A DNA stretch of 64,000 bases from assembly GCA_964609215.1 (NCBI GenBank), contig CAZSQZ010000004.1:237285-301284 (forward strand), in the 5' to 3' direction. A model generated the notes under the pieces. That model worked only from the letters and a program-made list of their open reading frames with translations, had not been told where the DNA came from and made no database searches. Origin of the DNA: JABDKJ01 sp964609215 (lineage in GTDB: Bacteria; Bacteroidota; Bacteroidia; Flavobacteriales_D; JABDKJ01). The stretch's first letter is position 1; the number at the start of each line of letters is the position of its first letter. Positions 24,937 through 34,718 of this stretch are shown here, piece by piece. A program made the position numbers and the translations under genes.

Positions 24937-25913
24937 AATACGATTTTCTTACCTCTTCTCTTAATTACCCTTTTAGATCTTCTGAAGTTGTTCTTCTTCA
25001 GTTTTCGAGTATAATTAACGGTAACAAACATGAAAGCGTCCTTATCAGTGGGATCCCCTCTTTGAGCACTTTCATTTGTCGCAATACCTGGAACTAATCC
25101 CAATTCGGGATCATCAAAGAAAGGCAAAGATGGATCTGCTAAAGTAGCAGCAACTGCCCCATCTCTTGCTGCTATTGCCAAATTATCGTAATAACTTCCA
25201 CTTACATCATCAATGTAATCGGTAAACGTAAAACGATGCATAAATTCAATACCTATACTGGCAACTGTATTCAACCTTTTTCTGTAACCAATTCCCACTG
25301 GAATAGCAAAACTGAAATTAGAATAAGGCTCAGCGCCATCTGGAAAATTTTGTCCTTCAGTGCCTAAGGGTCTCAGGGCAATCCAATTCCCCTGAAAATT
25401 AGCTTTTGGGTTATAGTAAAATCCAGAAACACCAGCTAAACCATAGATAACCGCTCCATATCGAGAACCTGTTCCTTTAACACCTAAACTGTATCTATGA
25501 CCAGGTCTAAACTCATAAATCTCAAAATCAATAACAGATGAAAGTTCTATTATATCTGATCTGAAATGTAAATTTCTTGTGTTTCTAAACCTTTCTTGGG
25601 TTAGATTATCATTTCCTCCAACTAGACCATAACTGAGAGCAACCCTTAATGCCGTTCCTCTTGATAATCTATACCGATAGCCCAAAGTAATTGCAGGCCT
25701 GGTCTCTGAGGTTTCAAGATCCCAATAGAAATCTGATCCAATCTGATCTCTACCTCCAAGATCTCCTAAAAAATTTGATACTCCTATTCCTCCAAACACT
25801 TCTGAACGATCGTGTTTCCAATAGGTTTGCTTACGGAAATATTGAGCTTCTATTGAAACAAATAAAAGCAGAAACAATCCGATAAGACTTATTTTGTAAT
25901 AGTGTTTTTGCAT
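24933..25913 (-). CDS. Outer-membrane beta-barrel protein, DUF6089/PorG-like
   Basis: 326 residues. Signal peptide (LLLFVSIEAQ), then VFGGIGVSNFLGDLGG, GYRYRLSRGTALRVALSYG and a regular pattern of amphipathic strands typical of DUF6089 proteins, the family that includes the T9SS component PorG. The basic C-terminus (KRVIKRRGKKIVF) is unusual for a barrel end. If it is PorG it sits in the T9SS outer-membrane complex; the cargo genes in this window need such a machine, but this single gene cannot prove it. It overlaps the symporter stop by four bases. Confidence 0.65.
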   Translation of the reverse strand: MQKHYYKISLIGLFLLLFVSIEAQYFRKQTYWKHDRSEVFGGIGVSNFLGDLGGRDQIGSDFYWDLETSETRPAITLGYRYRLSRGTALRVALSYGLVGGNDNLTQERFRNTRNLHFRSDIIELSSVIDFEIYEFRPGHRYSLGVKGTGSRYGAVIYGLAGVSGFYYNPKANFQGNWIALRPLGTEGQNFPDGAEPYSNFSFAIPVGIGYRKRLNTVASIGIEFMHRFTFTDYIDDVSGSYYDNLAIAARDGAVAATLADPSLPFFDDPELGLVPGIATNESAQRGDPTDKDAFMFVTVNYTRKLKKNNFRRSKRVIKRRGKKIVF

Positions 25914-26001
25914 TTTAAATTGACCTGATACTTATAAAAATACACATTCTAAGCCATAAATTTACAAAAATTAGACGAAACTTATCAGTTTCATATTTAA
26001 T

Positions 26002-26535
26002 TCATATAAATCTCTTGTTCAGTATATCCCAAAGTATTATTCCCGCACAGACACTTACATTCAAGGAATGCTTTGTTCCGAACTGAGGGATTTCCATTGT
26101 TTTTACGCTCTTATCGATTGTTTGTTGCTCTACTCCGTTAATTTCATTCCCCATTACAATTGCTATTCTATCATATTCTGCCCAGTTCAGATCGCTTAAA
26201 CTGAAAGACTCTTTGGTTTGTTCAATGGAAAACATGGAATATGCTCTTCTGTCCAATTCAGAATAAACTTCATTGGGAGTTCGGAAATAGCTCCACTTCA
26301 CACTTTCGGTAGCTCCAATTGCCGTTTTATTTATTTCTCTATGCGGTGGACAAGGGGTATATCCAACCAAAAAAATTTCTTCTATACCCAATGAATCTGC
26401 AGTTCTAAAAGCAGATCCCACATTACTCAAACTTCTCAAGTTTTCAAGCACCAGAATTACAGGAAATTTTTTTGCTTTTTTAAATTCCTCTACACTCAGT
26501 CGATTCAACTCTTCCACTTTTAATTTCCTGTTCAT
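26002..26535 (-). CDS. TrmH/SpoU-family RNA 2-prime-O-methyltransferase
   Basis: 177 residues, SPOUT fold. Motif 1 is LENLRSLSNVGSAFRTADSLGI-like (N-x-G-x-x-x-R), motif 2 IAIVMGNEINGV, motif 3 MEIPQFGTKHSLNVSVCAG, together forming the knotted SAM site. It methylates a ribose in tRNA or rRNA; short forms without an N-terminal substrate domain are common in Bacteroidota and their target position is not predictable. It diverges from mutS across 60 bases. Confidence 0.9.
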   Translation of the reverse strand: MNRKLKVEELNRLSVEEFKKAKKFPVILVLENLRSLSNVGSAFRTADSLGIEEIFLVGYTPCPPHREINKTAIGATESVKWSYFRTPNEVYSELDRRAYSMFSIEQTKESFSLSDLNWAEYDRIAIVMGNEINGVEQQTIDKSVKTMEIPQFGTKHSLNVSVCAGIILWDILNKRFI

Positions 26536-26595
26536 AAAAGATGATTAATTTGATTGATAATTCCTAAGGATTGCCTTTTATTCGTTGGTTAAACC

Positions 26596-29196
26596 ATGGT
26601 TGTCAAAGCTAAAAATAAAAGCAAAAAAGAAACTCCTTTGATGAAGCAATATGCAGGAATCAAAGCAAAATATCCTGATGCTCTGCTACTTTTTCGGGTT
26701 GGTGACTTTTATGAAACCTTTGGTGAAGATGCTGTTAAAGCCAGTCAGGTACTCGGTATTGTTTTAACAAAACGAAAAAATGGTGCAGCCGCATTTATTG
26801 ATCTTGCCGGGTTTCCTCATCATAGTTTAGAAACGTATTTACCTAAATTGGTAAGAGCTGGATTTAGGGTTGCAATTTGTGATCAACTAGAAGACCCTAA
26901 GCAAACTAAGAAAATTGTAAAAAGAGGAGTGACCGAATTGGTAACTCCCGGTTTAGCATTAAACGATAATGTTTTAGACCATAATCACAATAACTTCTTG
27001 GCGGCTATTCACTTCGGTAAGAAGGATATTGGCATTTCATTTCTAGACATCTCCACGGGAGAATTTTCTATAGCTGAAGGAAGTCTGGATTACACAATGA
27101 AGTTGTTAGAAGCTTTCAAACCCAATGAAATTTTATATCTTAAAAATTCTGAAAAAGCAGATTTCCTTTCGGAAAATAGATGGAACGTATTTGCGCTCGA
27201 TGCCTGGGTCTTCGAAACTGATTTTGCACGAGAAAAGCTTTTAGAACAATTTGGAACTCTTTCATTAAAGGGCTTTGGAATAAGTGAATATTCAGAAGGC
27301 CAGATTGCAGCTGGTGCCATTCTAAAATATCTAGATGACACACACCATAGCAATCTAAATCATATTAAATCCATTTCAAGGATAGACAAAGACGATTTTG
27401 TTTGGATGGACTCTTTTACCATCAGAAATTTAGAATTGGTCCATTCACTGAATAATAATGGTCATTCTTTGTTATCGGTTCTTGATCATTGTAATTCTCC
27501 TATGGGAGCTCGTCTGCTAAAAAAATGGATCTTGCTCCCGTTAAAGGATATTAATAAAATAAATTACCGATTAGATGCCGTCCAGTTTTTCACCAATAAA
27601 TCCGAAGACATCACGGATTTGGCATTGCTTTTAAAGCAAGTTGGTGATTTGGAAAGAATCATTTCCAAAGTGGCAGTAAAAAAAGCAAACCCTAAGGAAC
27701 TACTGCACCTTTCAAAATCATTATCCTTAAGTACTTCTATAAAGCAATTTTTTGGTTCAAGCAAAGACAAAGCACTTCAAGAAATTTCTAATCAATTATC
27801 AGAATGTACTCAGCTTTGTAAAGCTATTAATGAAACCATTCATCCAGAAGCGCCTGCACTTTTCAGTAAAGGAACTTATATTAATGATGGAGTCAGTAAG
27901 GAATTAGATGATTTGAGAGCCATCGCCTTCTCTGGTAAGGACCATCTCATAAAACTTCAGGAAAGAGAAAGTTCGGCTACTGGTATTCCATCTTTAAAAA
28001 TTGGATACAACAATGTTTTCGGTTATTACCTTGAGGTTAGAAATACACACAAAGACAAGGTTCCAGAAGAATGGATTCGAAAACAAACGCTTACTCAAGC
28101 TGAACGATATATTACTCCAGAGTTAAAGGAGTACGAATCAAAAATTCTAGGTGCGCAAGACAAAATAAATGGCATTGAAAATCAACTTTACGCGGATCTA
28201 TTAAACGATCTTCAAATTTATATTTCTGAAGTTCAACAAACTGCCTTCGCAATTGCTCAAATAGACTGTTTATTGTCTTTTGCTAAAGTTGCCTTAAAAA
28301 ACAACTACACCAGACCCTTTATCGAGGAAAGTCAAATTCTGGAATTAAAAGAAAACAGACATCCGGTCATTGAACAGAATCTTCCCCTTGGAGAAAAATA
28401 CGTTCCTAATGACATTTATTTGGACAATGATAGCCAGCAAATTATAATGATTACTGGCCCTAATATGTCTGGTAAATCAGCTATTCTAAGGCAAACAGCA
28501 CTTACTGTTTTAATGGCGCAAATCGGTTGTTTTGTTCCTGCAAAAAATGCCAAAGTTGGACTTATTGATAAGATATTTACCAGAGTCGGAGCAAGTGATA
28601 ATATCTCTTCCGGGGAATCTACTTTTATGGTAGAAATGAATGAGACTGCCAGCATTCTAAATAACATTTCCAGTCGCAGTCTTATTTTGCTTGATGAAAT
28701 AGGAAGAGGAACAAGTACCTACGATGGTATATCCATTGCATGGGCAATTAGTGAGTATTTGCATGAGCACGATCAATTTAAACCGAAAACTCTTTTTGCA
28801 ACCCACTATCATGAGTTGAATGAAATGGCAAGTAGGTTTGAGAGAATTAGAAATTTCAATGTCTCGGTTAAAGAATCAAAAAACAAAATTATCTTTCTTA
28901 GAAAATTGAAGCCCGGTGGTTCAGAACATAGTTTTGGTATTGAGGTTGCCAAGATGGCCGGTGTTCCCTTCAAAATTATTCATAGAGCAAAAGAGGTTTT
29001 AAGCTCATTGGAAAAATTAAGAGAAAAAGAAGGTAAAGCTGAAATAGATGACGCTCTTCAGTTAAGCTTTTTTCAATTGGATGATCCTGTCCTACAAAAC
29101 ATAAAAGAAGAATTGCTTAAAACCGATATCAACGCTTTAACCCCGGTAGAAGCCTTATTTAAGCTTGATCAAATCAAGAAAATGGTTGGAGGATAG
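26596..29196 (+). CDS. mutS: DNA mismatch repair protein MutS
   Basis: 866 residues, the normal MutS length. The mismatch-binding Phe-x-Glu motif is in VGDFYETFGEDA, followed by the connector, lever and clamp domains, then the ATPase with Walker A GPNMSGKSAILRQ, the SSGESTFMVEM segment, Walker B LILLDEIGRGTSTYDG, and the His switch FATHYHEL. It recognises mismatches and small loops and recruits MutL. The C-terminal tail (ALTPVEALFKLDQIKKM) is the dimerisation motif. Single-gene unit; no own T-tract terminator on the plus strand. Confidence 0.98.
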   Translation: MVVKAKNKSKKETPLMKQYAGIKAKYPDALLLFRVGDFYETFGEDAVKASQVLGIVLTKRKNGAAAFIDLAGFPHHSLETYLPKLVRAGFRVAICDQLEDPKQTKKIVKRGVTELVTPGLALNDNVLDHNHNNFLAAIHFGKKDIGISFLDISTGEFSIAEGSLDYTMKLLEAFKPNEILYLKNSEKADFLSENRWNVFALDAWVFETDFAREKLLEQFGTLSLKGFGISEYSEGQIAAGAILKYLDDTHHSNLNHIKSISRIDKDDFVWMDSFTIRNLELVHSLNNNGHSLLSVLDHCNSPMGARLLKKWILLPLKDINKINYRLDAVQFFTNKSEDITDLALLLKQVGDLERIISKVAVKKANPKELLHLSKSLSLSTSIKQFFGSSKDKALQEISNQLSECTQLCKAINETIHPEAPALFSKGTYINDGVSKELDDLRAIAFSGKDHLIKLQERESSATGIPSLKIGYNNVFGYYLEVRNTHKDKVPEEWIRKQTLTQAERYITPELKEYESKILGAQDKINGIENQLYADLLNDLQIYISEVQQTAFAIAQIDCLLSFAKVALKNNYTRPFIEESQILELKENRHPVIEQNLPLGEKYVPNDIYLDNDSQQIIMITGPNMSGKSAILRQTALTVLMAQIGCFVPAKNAKVGLIDKIFTRVGASDNISSGESTFMVEMNETASILNNISSRSLILLDEIGRGTSTYDGISIAWAISEYLHEHDQFKPKTLFATHYHELNEMASRFERIRNFNVSVKESKNKIIFLRKLKPGGSEHSFGIEVAKMAGVPFKIIHRAKEVLSSLEKLREKEGKAEIDDALQLSFFQLDDPVLQNIKEELLKTDINALTPVEALFKLDQIKKMVGG

Positions 29197-29228
29197 TACA
29201 CCTTAAAGTTTTCCTAAAAAGTATATTT

Positions 29229-29289
29229 CAAAAAAAACCCCTTTAGGCGAACCTAAAGGGGTAAAAACTATTTACGTGTACCATTTAAT
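29229..29289 (-). ncRNA. Candidate small RNA (about 60 nt) antisense-oriented to the mutS 3-prime flank
   Basis: A minus-strand consensus promoter (29296-29325) lies about 35 bases before a strong terminator stem (29262-29237) followed by eight T residues on that strand, so a transcript of roughly 60 nt is predicted with no annotated gene in it. It contains a 13-codon frame (MVHVNSFYPFRFA, 29284-29243 including its stop) beginning a few bases after the predicted start and ending inside the terminator stem, so a leader peptide or tiny mRNA is an alternative. No known RNA family recognised. Ends are inferred. Confidence 0.45.
29230..29262 (-). terminator. Terminator oriented to the minus strand
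   Basis: ACCCCTTTAGG (29237-29247) and CCTAAAGGGGT (29252-29262) form a perfect 11-bp stem with a CGAA/TTCG tetraloop. Seven A residues precede it on the plus strand, so the T-tract is on the minus strand. On the plus strand it is followed by AAAAAC, so it would at best stop or protect the mutS transcript without a U-tract. Confidence 0.7.
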
Positions 29290-29295
29290 GTGACT

Positions 29296-29325
29296 CAAAG
29301 ATATAGACATTTTTTGAATTCCCAA
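29296..29325 (-). promoter_or_regulatory. Minus-strand promoter for the candidate small RNA
   Basis: On the minus strand TTG (29325-29323), a 19-base spacer and TATCTTTG (29303-29296) match the Bacteroidota promoter consensus exactly. No protein gene lies downstream before the terminator. Confidence 0.5.
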
Positions 29326-29717
29326 ATAATTTAAATAAAAATTAGAGAGACTTTCCTTGGCAAATAGTCTAAACATTAACTATCTATTTCATTTACATGG
29401 AATTAGAAATGCATATAACCTACTTAGATCATATTTAGTAATCAAATAATTCATTAAAATAAACAATCAAAGTGCTAAATTTTCACCTCTAGCTGCTTAT
29501 GTAGCTAATATTTCACCACTTCCCTTGGGGGAATCGAAAACCGTTTTGAACTCAATTCCAGTTTACTCGGACATACAAGAATTTGTTCTACCTAATTGTT
29601 TTATACTCCAAATACGATAGCTCATTTCTTCAAATTGAAAAACATATTAGTCTACAAATAATTTCTGTTCGTCTATTATCATTAGTAACAAATCGACAAC
29701 AAACACGTACATAATTG

Positions 29718-29758
29718 GGTATTAAAGGCGAAGTTCAATTGATACCGAATTTAATACC
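29718..29758 (+). promoter_or_regulatory. Inverted repeat just upstream of the adhesin start codon
   Basis: GGTATTAAA (29718-29726) and TTTAATACC (29750-29758) are perfect 9-bp complements with a 23-base spacer; the right arm ends 12 bases before the ATG at 29771. It may form a leader hairpin or bind a regulator. Confidence 0.35.
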
Positions 29759-29770
29759 AAAAACTTATTC

Positions 29771-32700
29771 ATGCATAAAGTATCAAAGTTCAAAGTCCTT
29801 TGGCTTGCTGCATTGCATACCTTTACAGTTGGTATTCTCAATGCTCAATGTCCAGTGGCGCCAAGCTCTGGTTGCGACCCTAATAATCCATTAGATCTTT
29901 ATTGGGTGGGTACCGATGCCAATCACAACGGGAATTGGAATGAACCATGCTCCTGGAGAGTCGGATCCACAACCGGTGTGGAACCATGTCAAGCACCAAG
30001 ATCTTTTGATAATGTTTATTTCACCAATAATTCTTTTGGCGGTGCAAGTAATTCTACGGTAACCATAAACAATCAGAGCCGTTGTGATGATTTCTTTGTT
30101 GACCCAAGTTTAAATAGCCTCTCTTTTACTCCCAAATTTAGATTGGAAAACCCCGGGCAAATAGAGATTTACGGTTCATTTCAACTGCAGGATAATCTAA
30201 CTTGGAAAGTGGTATCAGGTCACCTTGGACCGGAAACTTACTTTAAGGCAAGTGATTCTGGACATACTATCGATACAAAAGGGCATGAGCTTGGCACCAT
30301 TCTCTTCGAAGGAGTTGGAGGAGAATGGACTTTAGCCAATGATATAAAAGCTGCTTGTTTAAATTTCATATTCGGAGAATTCTCCACTTCAGATGGCGTC
30401 AATGACTACGACATGGACATCCTAACATTCAGCTCTACCATAAATACGGGTGCTTCGTCAACAAATAGGATTATGAACCTAAATTCATCTAAAATTACTG
30501 TTAGAGGGGTTGCCTCTCAAAACCGATATGATCCATATACTAATTGGCAAAATCCTGGAGTTTGGGAAGCTTATAATACCACAAATACTAACACTGCATT
30601 TAATGCTGGCACATCAGAAATAATATTTACCTCAACAAGCCCATTTATTCATATTGGTGCGATTGACTATAATAAAATCACACACACTGGAACCGGAAGG
30701 TTTTATAGCCATTTTGCAAGTCATCCAACATATATAGATACTTTCGAAACGAATGGATATGTCTTCTTTCACCATCAGCATCATTTTAATGTATTCAAGG
30801 CGACCAAAACAGGAGTTCAACATGATTTCTTTCAGGAACAATGGGTAGATGTGGATTTTATTGTTGAAGGTAATGTATGCGAGCCCACAACTCTTTCAAG
30901 TGAGTACACTAGATTTTTAAATCTACCAGCAACTATTTCAAGCTCAATGGAAGGTTTTATAATCGACAACCTGCGCTGTAATGTTACTGGAGGAGGCACT
31001 CAATATATTGGAGGTTATGGAGTAGGAAATACGAGCGGCTGGGACATCAACTCTCCTACCGGACGAAATCTCTATTGGGTAGGTGATACTAACAATAATT
31101 GGACAACACCTAGTAATTGGTCAACGACAAGTGATGGACTTAGCCTTTTAGACGACTTGACAGATTGTCCACCAACTATAGATGACGATGTCTTCTTTAT
31201 TTCTCCTTTAACCGATGGTGATAATGTTTTCATTGATGATATAGCATACTGCAAAGACATGACATGGGATATTGCGTCCCCAGCTACTTTTTCTGGGTCT
31301 AGTAATATGAATATATATGGCAATCTAGAATTTGATTTGGATATGAATTTTACCTCCACATCATATTTCTATTTATACGGAACAAATGGAAATACTATTT
31401 ATCCAGCAGACCAGACCTTTAGATATATATACTTTCAAGACAACTCAGATTATGAATTGCTTGGAAACCTATATTTCAGTAATCTTTTGTATCTATTTCA
31501 ACACAGTTCATTTAAATCAAATGGCTGGGATTTGGACGGTTTAAGGATACATTTTAGAGGTAGCGGGACAACAGATTTTAGCTGTTCTGAGATAAGGTTA
31601 AGTTATTCCGTCCCATGGTATTGTGCAGGAAGCCAAACCAATGTTATCTATGATAGTAATACTCATGTTTTCTTCGAGAATACGGTCGAAACTGAAATAG
31701 GAGGTTGGAGTAATAGTGTGACTTTACCTAATGTCACTCAAGAGGAAAGCTCAGCTATTATGACATTCCGAGATCATATGGGTAATGATCCAGTTACCGT
31801 CAAAGGAAATTTAATCTTAAATGGTAGTGCAAGGTTCAGAGCAGATGAAGGAAATAGTACAAGTGATGGACCACTGGGAGATATTACCATTGAGGGAGAT
31901 CTTGTTCTTGGATCTGATCAATCCTATGAAATCTCAAGTAGTGGAGTATTTACAGTTGAAGGTGATGTGTATTCTCAAGGTGCATGCGCTTCAGAAATGA
32001 TTGTTTTACAAGGATTTCAGGGAGAAAGTTTTGACACGGATTTTCAAGGAGCATTGAATTTTCAATATTCCATCATTGGCAACTCTAATGCTCTGACTCC
32101 TTATACGGTAAACAATTGCGTAGACCTTGGAGGAAATACTAATTGGACAATAAATGCACCTTCTTCCTCCACAATATTCTACTGGAGAGGAAAAAACGGA
32201 ACATGTCCTGCTTGCGATTTCAATGAACCATGGAACTCCCCTAGTAATTGGACTACAAACATTTCAGATACTGAAGGTGGAAGTTCATGTATTCCAGGAC
32301 CAAGCGATATTGTTGTCTTTGATGATAAATCCTTTAATGGCGGAGTTTCAAATGTCTCTATTAGCGGAGTCATTAGTTGTAAAGACATAATTGCTACCAA
32401 TACAAACGTTAGCCTGAGCGGCAATGGCGACCTCTATGTTTCCGGAAGTATTCAATCAGATGGTACTCTGAATGCGTCATCCTACCTAGGTACTACATAT
32501 TTAATTTCAACTGATCCTCTTGGAGAATCAATAGATTTGAATGGAACTATTTTGGGTGGAGATCTGATCGTTCAATCGACTTCAGGAACATGGGATTTGT
32601 TGAGTGATATTCAAGTTAACGGTAAAATGAGAATGCAAGGGGGCATATTTAATTCAAACGATTATGCGATCACCCTAGGCACATTTAATGGAAATGGCAA

Positions 32701-34690
32701 TAATAATAGGACCTTAAATCTTGGAAGCTCTTTAGTCACAATAAATGGAGCTGGAAACTGGAATCAACCCGGTTCAGTAGAAAACATTTTCACTTGGGAT
32801 AGCGAAACAACAAGCAATTTTACATTTAATGCGAACAACGCGATAATAGATTTCACAAGTGGATCTGAAGCCGTAATGAGAGGTGGTGACTTGAATTATG
32901 GAACTGTGAACTTTACCAATACAAATTCTATTACCAGTAGCTCGCCAGTTCTGTACTGTGAAAATTCAAACTTTAAATATTTAAATCTACTGGGAAGTGC
33001 GAGAATATATAATGATAACACCTATGATACCCTTCATTTTAATCCAGGAAAAACATATATACTAGAGTCTGGAAGTACGCAAACACTCAATGCTCCAAAT
33101 GGTATACTTAGAGCAACGGGAACTGGCGGAAATGAAATTTTTATTAAGTCAAGTGTAGACAATTCAGATTCATATATTTATAAGGAAAACACGGGTGGAG
33201 AAAACGTTTCTTTTTGCTTAGACTACCTTTCTGTAAAAGACAATGTTGCCAGTTCGGATGATCCCGTGTTCAATTTTTTTGTAGGTCTGAATAGTGATAA
33301 TGTTGGAGAAACTGCGACCGGTATTTGGGATTTTACCAGAGCATTATTTGTAACGCCATCTATTTCAGCTCCAGAAGACCAGCATGTATGCCCTGGTTCA
33401 ATGGCAGAAATAATCTTTACTTTAGAAGGATCTGGCCCTCACTTCCTGGAATATTCTGTTGATGGTGGAACTCCAGTGGAAGTTTCACTTTCAAATGGAG
33501 AATCTGAATTCATGGTACAAGAAGTGCACAATGCTGATGCAACCTATACCATTACCTATTATACCGCTGATAATTGTGGTTCTATTGTTCCCGGAACAAT
33601 CATTGATAATGAACATCATGTATATGTTGACACACCAAATAACATAGCGATTAATAACGATAGCTCAACATGTATTCTTGATAATGAAAATTCATTTATT
33701 CATTTTATTGAGGATCTGGGTAGCAAAAGACCACTTGTTTCAATAAGAGATCGTTCTGATGGAATTGGGTTAGGAGCAGTGACCACATCTATTAGAATAG
33801 AGCCTACAGTGCAATCATTTTTTGGCACCCCCTATCTACAACGTTATATAGGCATCAGTCCAACCAATGAGGAATTAGCTGATCTACGTTTTTACTTTAC
33901 CCAAGCGGAGCTAGATGCCCTATCAGCAGAATGGGGAACAACATTAACATACAATGATATTACAGTAACTAAGTTCAACAACGACAACATGGATATGTCT
34001 GGAACAAGAACAGATATGACCGTTACCAGTTCAGGCTCTGCCGCAGGAATTACAGGTATGAGTGATACTTATTATGTAGAAGTTTCCACTTCCAGTTTTA
34101 GCACATTCTTTTTTCATCCGATGGGCACTACTTTGCCAATTGAATTGTTAGAATTTTCTGCTAAAACGGATGGAGAAAGAACCGAGATAAAATGGACTAC
34201 TGCAACTGAAGTAAACAATGAGTATTTCACAGTTGAAAGATCCGCAAACGGAATGGAATGGGAGGAATTAGAGCGAGTTCCAGGTGCTGGAAATTCAAAC
34301 GAAAACTTAAGCTATATCACATGGGATAATAATCCATTAACAGGTATGTCATATTATAGATTAAAGCAAACCGATTTCGATGGAACCTATACATATTCGG
34401 AGATAGAATCTGTTGAAAATATATTATCGGATAAGTGGGATTTAACCCTTTATCCCAATCCAAATAATGGGATATCGTTTACCATTAATATTAATGGAAT
34501 CCCTAAGCATAAAAACATAAACGTCAGTATCATAAATGGATTAGGAAATACTCTTTACGAAAAACAAATAGAGCTATTAGACATCCACAAATACAACATC
34601 CAACCAGATACTCCACTTAAACCGGGATATTACTTTGTAAAGCTAGAAACAGAACTGGAAAGCATCACAAAAAAGATGGTCGTAGAATAA
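29771..34690 (+). CDS. Very large secreted adhesin-like protein with T9SS sorting domain
   Basis: 1639 residues. Signal peptide to about residue 26. Three modules of about 370-390 residues each open with an aromatic motif: YWVGTDANHNGNWNEPCSW (coding near 29900), YWVGDTNNNWTTPSNWST (near 31075) and YWRGKNGTCPACDFNEPW (near 32178). Each continues into a Cys-containing loop, a VFFxD-like strand and long beta-helix-like Asn/Ser/Thr-rich repeats. A later domain (about 1195-1290) resembles an immunoglobulin-like fold. The end carries the LPIELLEFSAKTDG pre-CTD module and a type A sorting domain (LYPNPNNG ... PGYYFVKLE ... KKMVVE). It is probably a surface adhesin or matrix protein; no enzyme motif seen. 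Confidence 0.85.
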   Translation: MHKVSKFKVLWLAALHTFTVGILNAQCPVAPSSGCDPNNPLDLYWVGTDANHNGNWNEPCSWRVGSTTGVEPCQAPRSFDNVYFTNNSFGGASNSTVTINNQSRCDDFFVDPSLNSLSFTPKFRLENPGQIEIYGSFQLQDNLTWKVVSGHLGPETYFKASDSGHTIDTKGHELGTILFEGVGGEWTLANDIKAACLNFIFGEFSTSDGVNDYDMDILTFSSTINTGASSTNRIMNLNSSKITVRGVASQNRYDPYTNWQNPGVWEAYNTTNTNTAFNAGTSEIIFTSTSPFIHIGAIDYNKITHTGTGRFYSHFASHPTYIDTFETNGYVFFHHQHHFNVFKATKTGVQHDFFQEQWVDVDFIVEGNVCEPTTLSSEYTRFLNLPATISSSMEGFIIDNLRCNVTGGGTQYIGGYGVGNTSGWDINSPTGRNLYWVGDTNNNWTTPSNWSTTSDGLSLLDDLTDCPPTIDDDVFFISPLTDGDNVFIDDIAYCKDMTWDIASPATFSGSSNMNIYGNLEFDLDMNFTSTSYFYLYGTNGNTIYPADQTFRYIYFQDNSDYELLGNLYFSNLLYLFQHSSFKSNGWDLDGLRIHFRGSGTTDFSCSEIRLSYSVPWYCAGSQTNVIYDSNTHVFFENTVETEIGGWSNSVTLPNVTQEESSAIMTFRDHMGNDPVTVKGNLILNGSARFRADEGNSTSDGPLGDITIEGDLVLGSDQSYEISSSGVFTVEGDVYSQGACASEMIVLQGFQGESFDTDFQGALNFQYSIIGNSNALTPYTVNNCVDLGGNTNWTINAPSSSTIFYWRGKNGTCPACDFNEPWNSPSNWTTNISDTEGGSSCIPGPSDIVVFDDKSFNGGVSNVSISGVISCKDIIATNTNVSLSGNGDLYVSGSIQSDGTLNASSYLGTTYLISTDPLGESIDLNGTILGGDLIVQSTSGTWDLLSDIQVNGKMRMQGGIFNSNDYAITLGTFNGNGNNNRTLNLGSSLVTINGAGNWNQPGSVENIFTWDSETTSNFTFNANNAIIDFTSGSEAVMRGGDLNYGTVNFTNTNSITSSSPVLYCENSNFKYLNLLGSARIYNDNTYDTLHFNPGKTYILESGSTQTLNAPNGILRATGTGGNEIFIKSSVDNSDSYIYKENTGGENVSFCLDYLSVKDNVASSDDPVFNFFVGLNSDNVGETATGIWDFTRALFVTPSISAPEDQHVCPGSMAEIIFTLEGSGPHFLEYSVDGGTPVEVSLSNGESEFMVQEVHNADATYTITYYTADNCGSIVPGTIIDNEHHVYVDTPNNIAINNDSSTCILDNENSFIHFIEDLGSKRPLVSIRDRSDGIGLGAVTTSIRIEPTVQSFFGTPYLQRYIGISPTNEELADLRFYFTQAELDALSAEWGTTLTYNDITVTKFNNDNMDMSGTRTDMTVTSSGSAAGITGMSDTYYVEVSTSSFSTFFFHPMGTTLPIELLEFSAKTDGERTEIKWTTATEVNNEYFTVERSANGMEWEELERVPGAGNSNENLSYITWDNNPLTGMSYYRLKQTDFDGTYTYSEIESVENILSDKWDLTLYPNPNNGISFTININGIPKHKNINVSIINGLGNTLYEKQIELLDIHKYNIQPDTPLKPGYYFVKLETELESITKKMVVE

Positions 34691-34694
34691 AATA

Positions 34695-34716
34695 AAGGCC
34701 GACACTTGTCGGCCTT
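34695..34716. terminator. Bidirectional terminator between convergent genes
   Basis: AAGGCCGACA (34695-34704) and TGTCGGCCTT (34707-34716) form a perfect 10-bp stem. It lies 4 bases after the adhesin stop and 2 bases past the minus-strand stop at 34719. The T-rich tail is better on the minus strand (TTTATTTTATT). Confidence 0.8.
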
Positions 34717-34718
34717 AT

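Larger units (their letters stand above)
29197..29770. other. 574-base gene-free region between mutS and the large adhesin gene
   Basis: No coding frame of note. The first 130 bases hold a terminator and consensus promoter for the minus strand, read here as a small RNA gene. Around 29490-29535 are small palindromic elements (AGCT...AGCT; TTCCC...GGGAA). Near the right end is a 9-bp inverted repeat before the adhesin gene. The stretch 29340-29717 is otherwise unexplained; no strict TAnnTTTG element was found on the plus strand. Confidence 0.5.
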
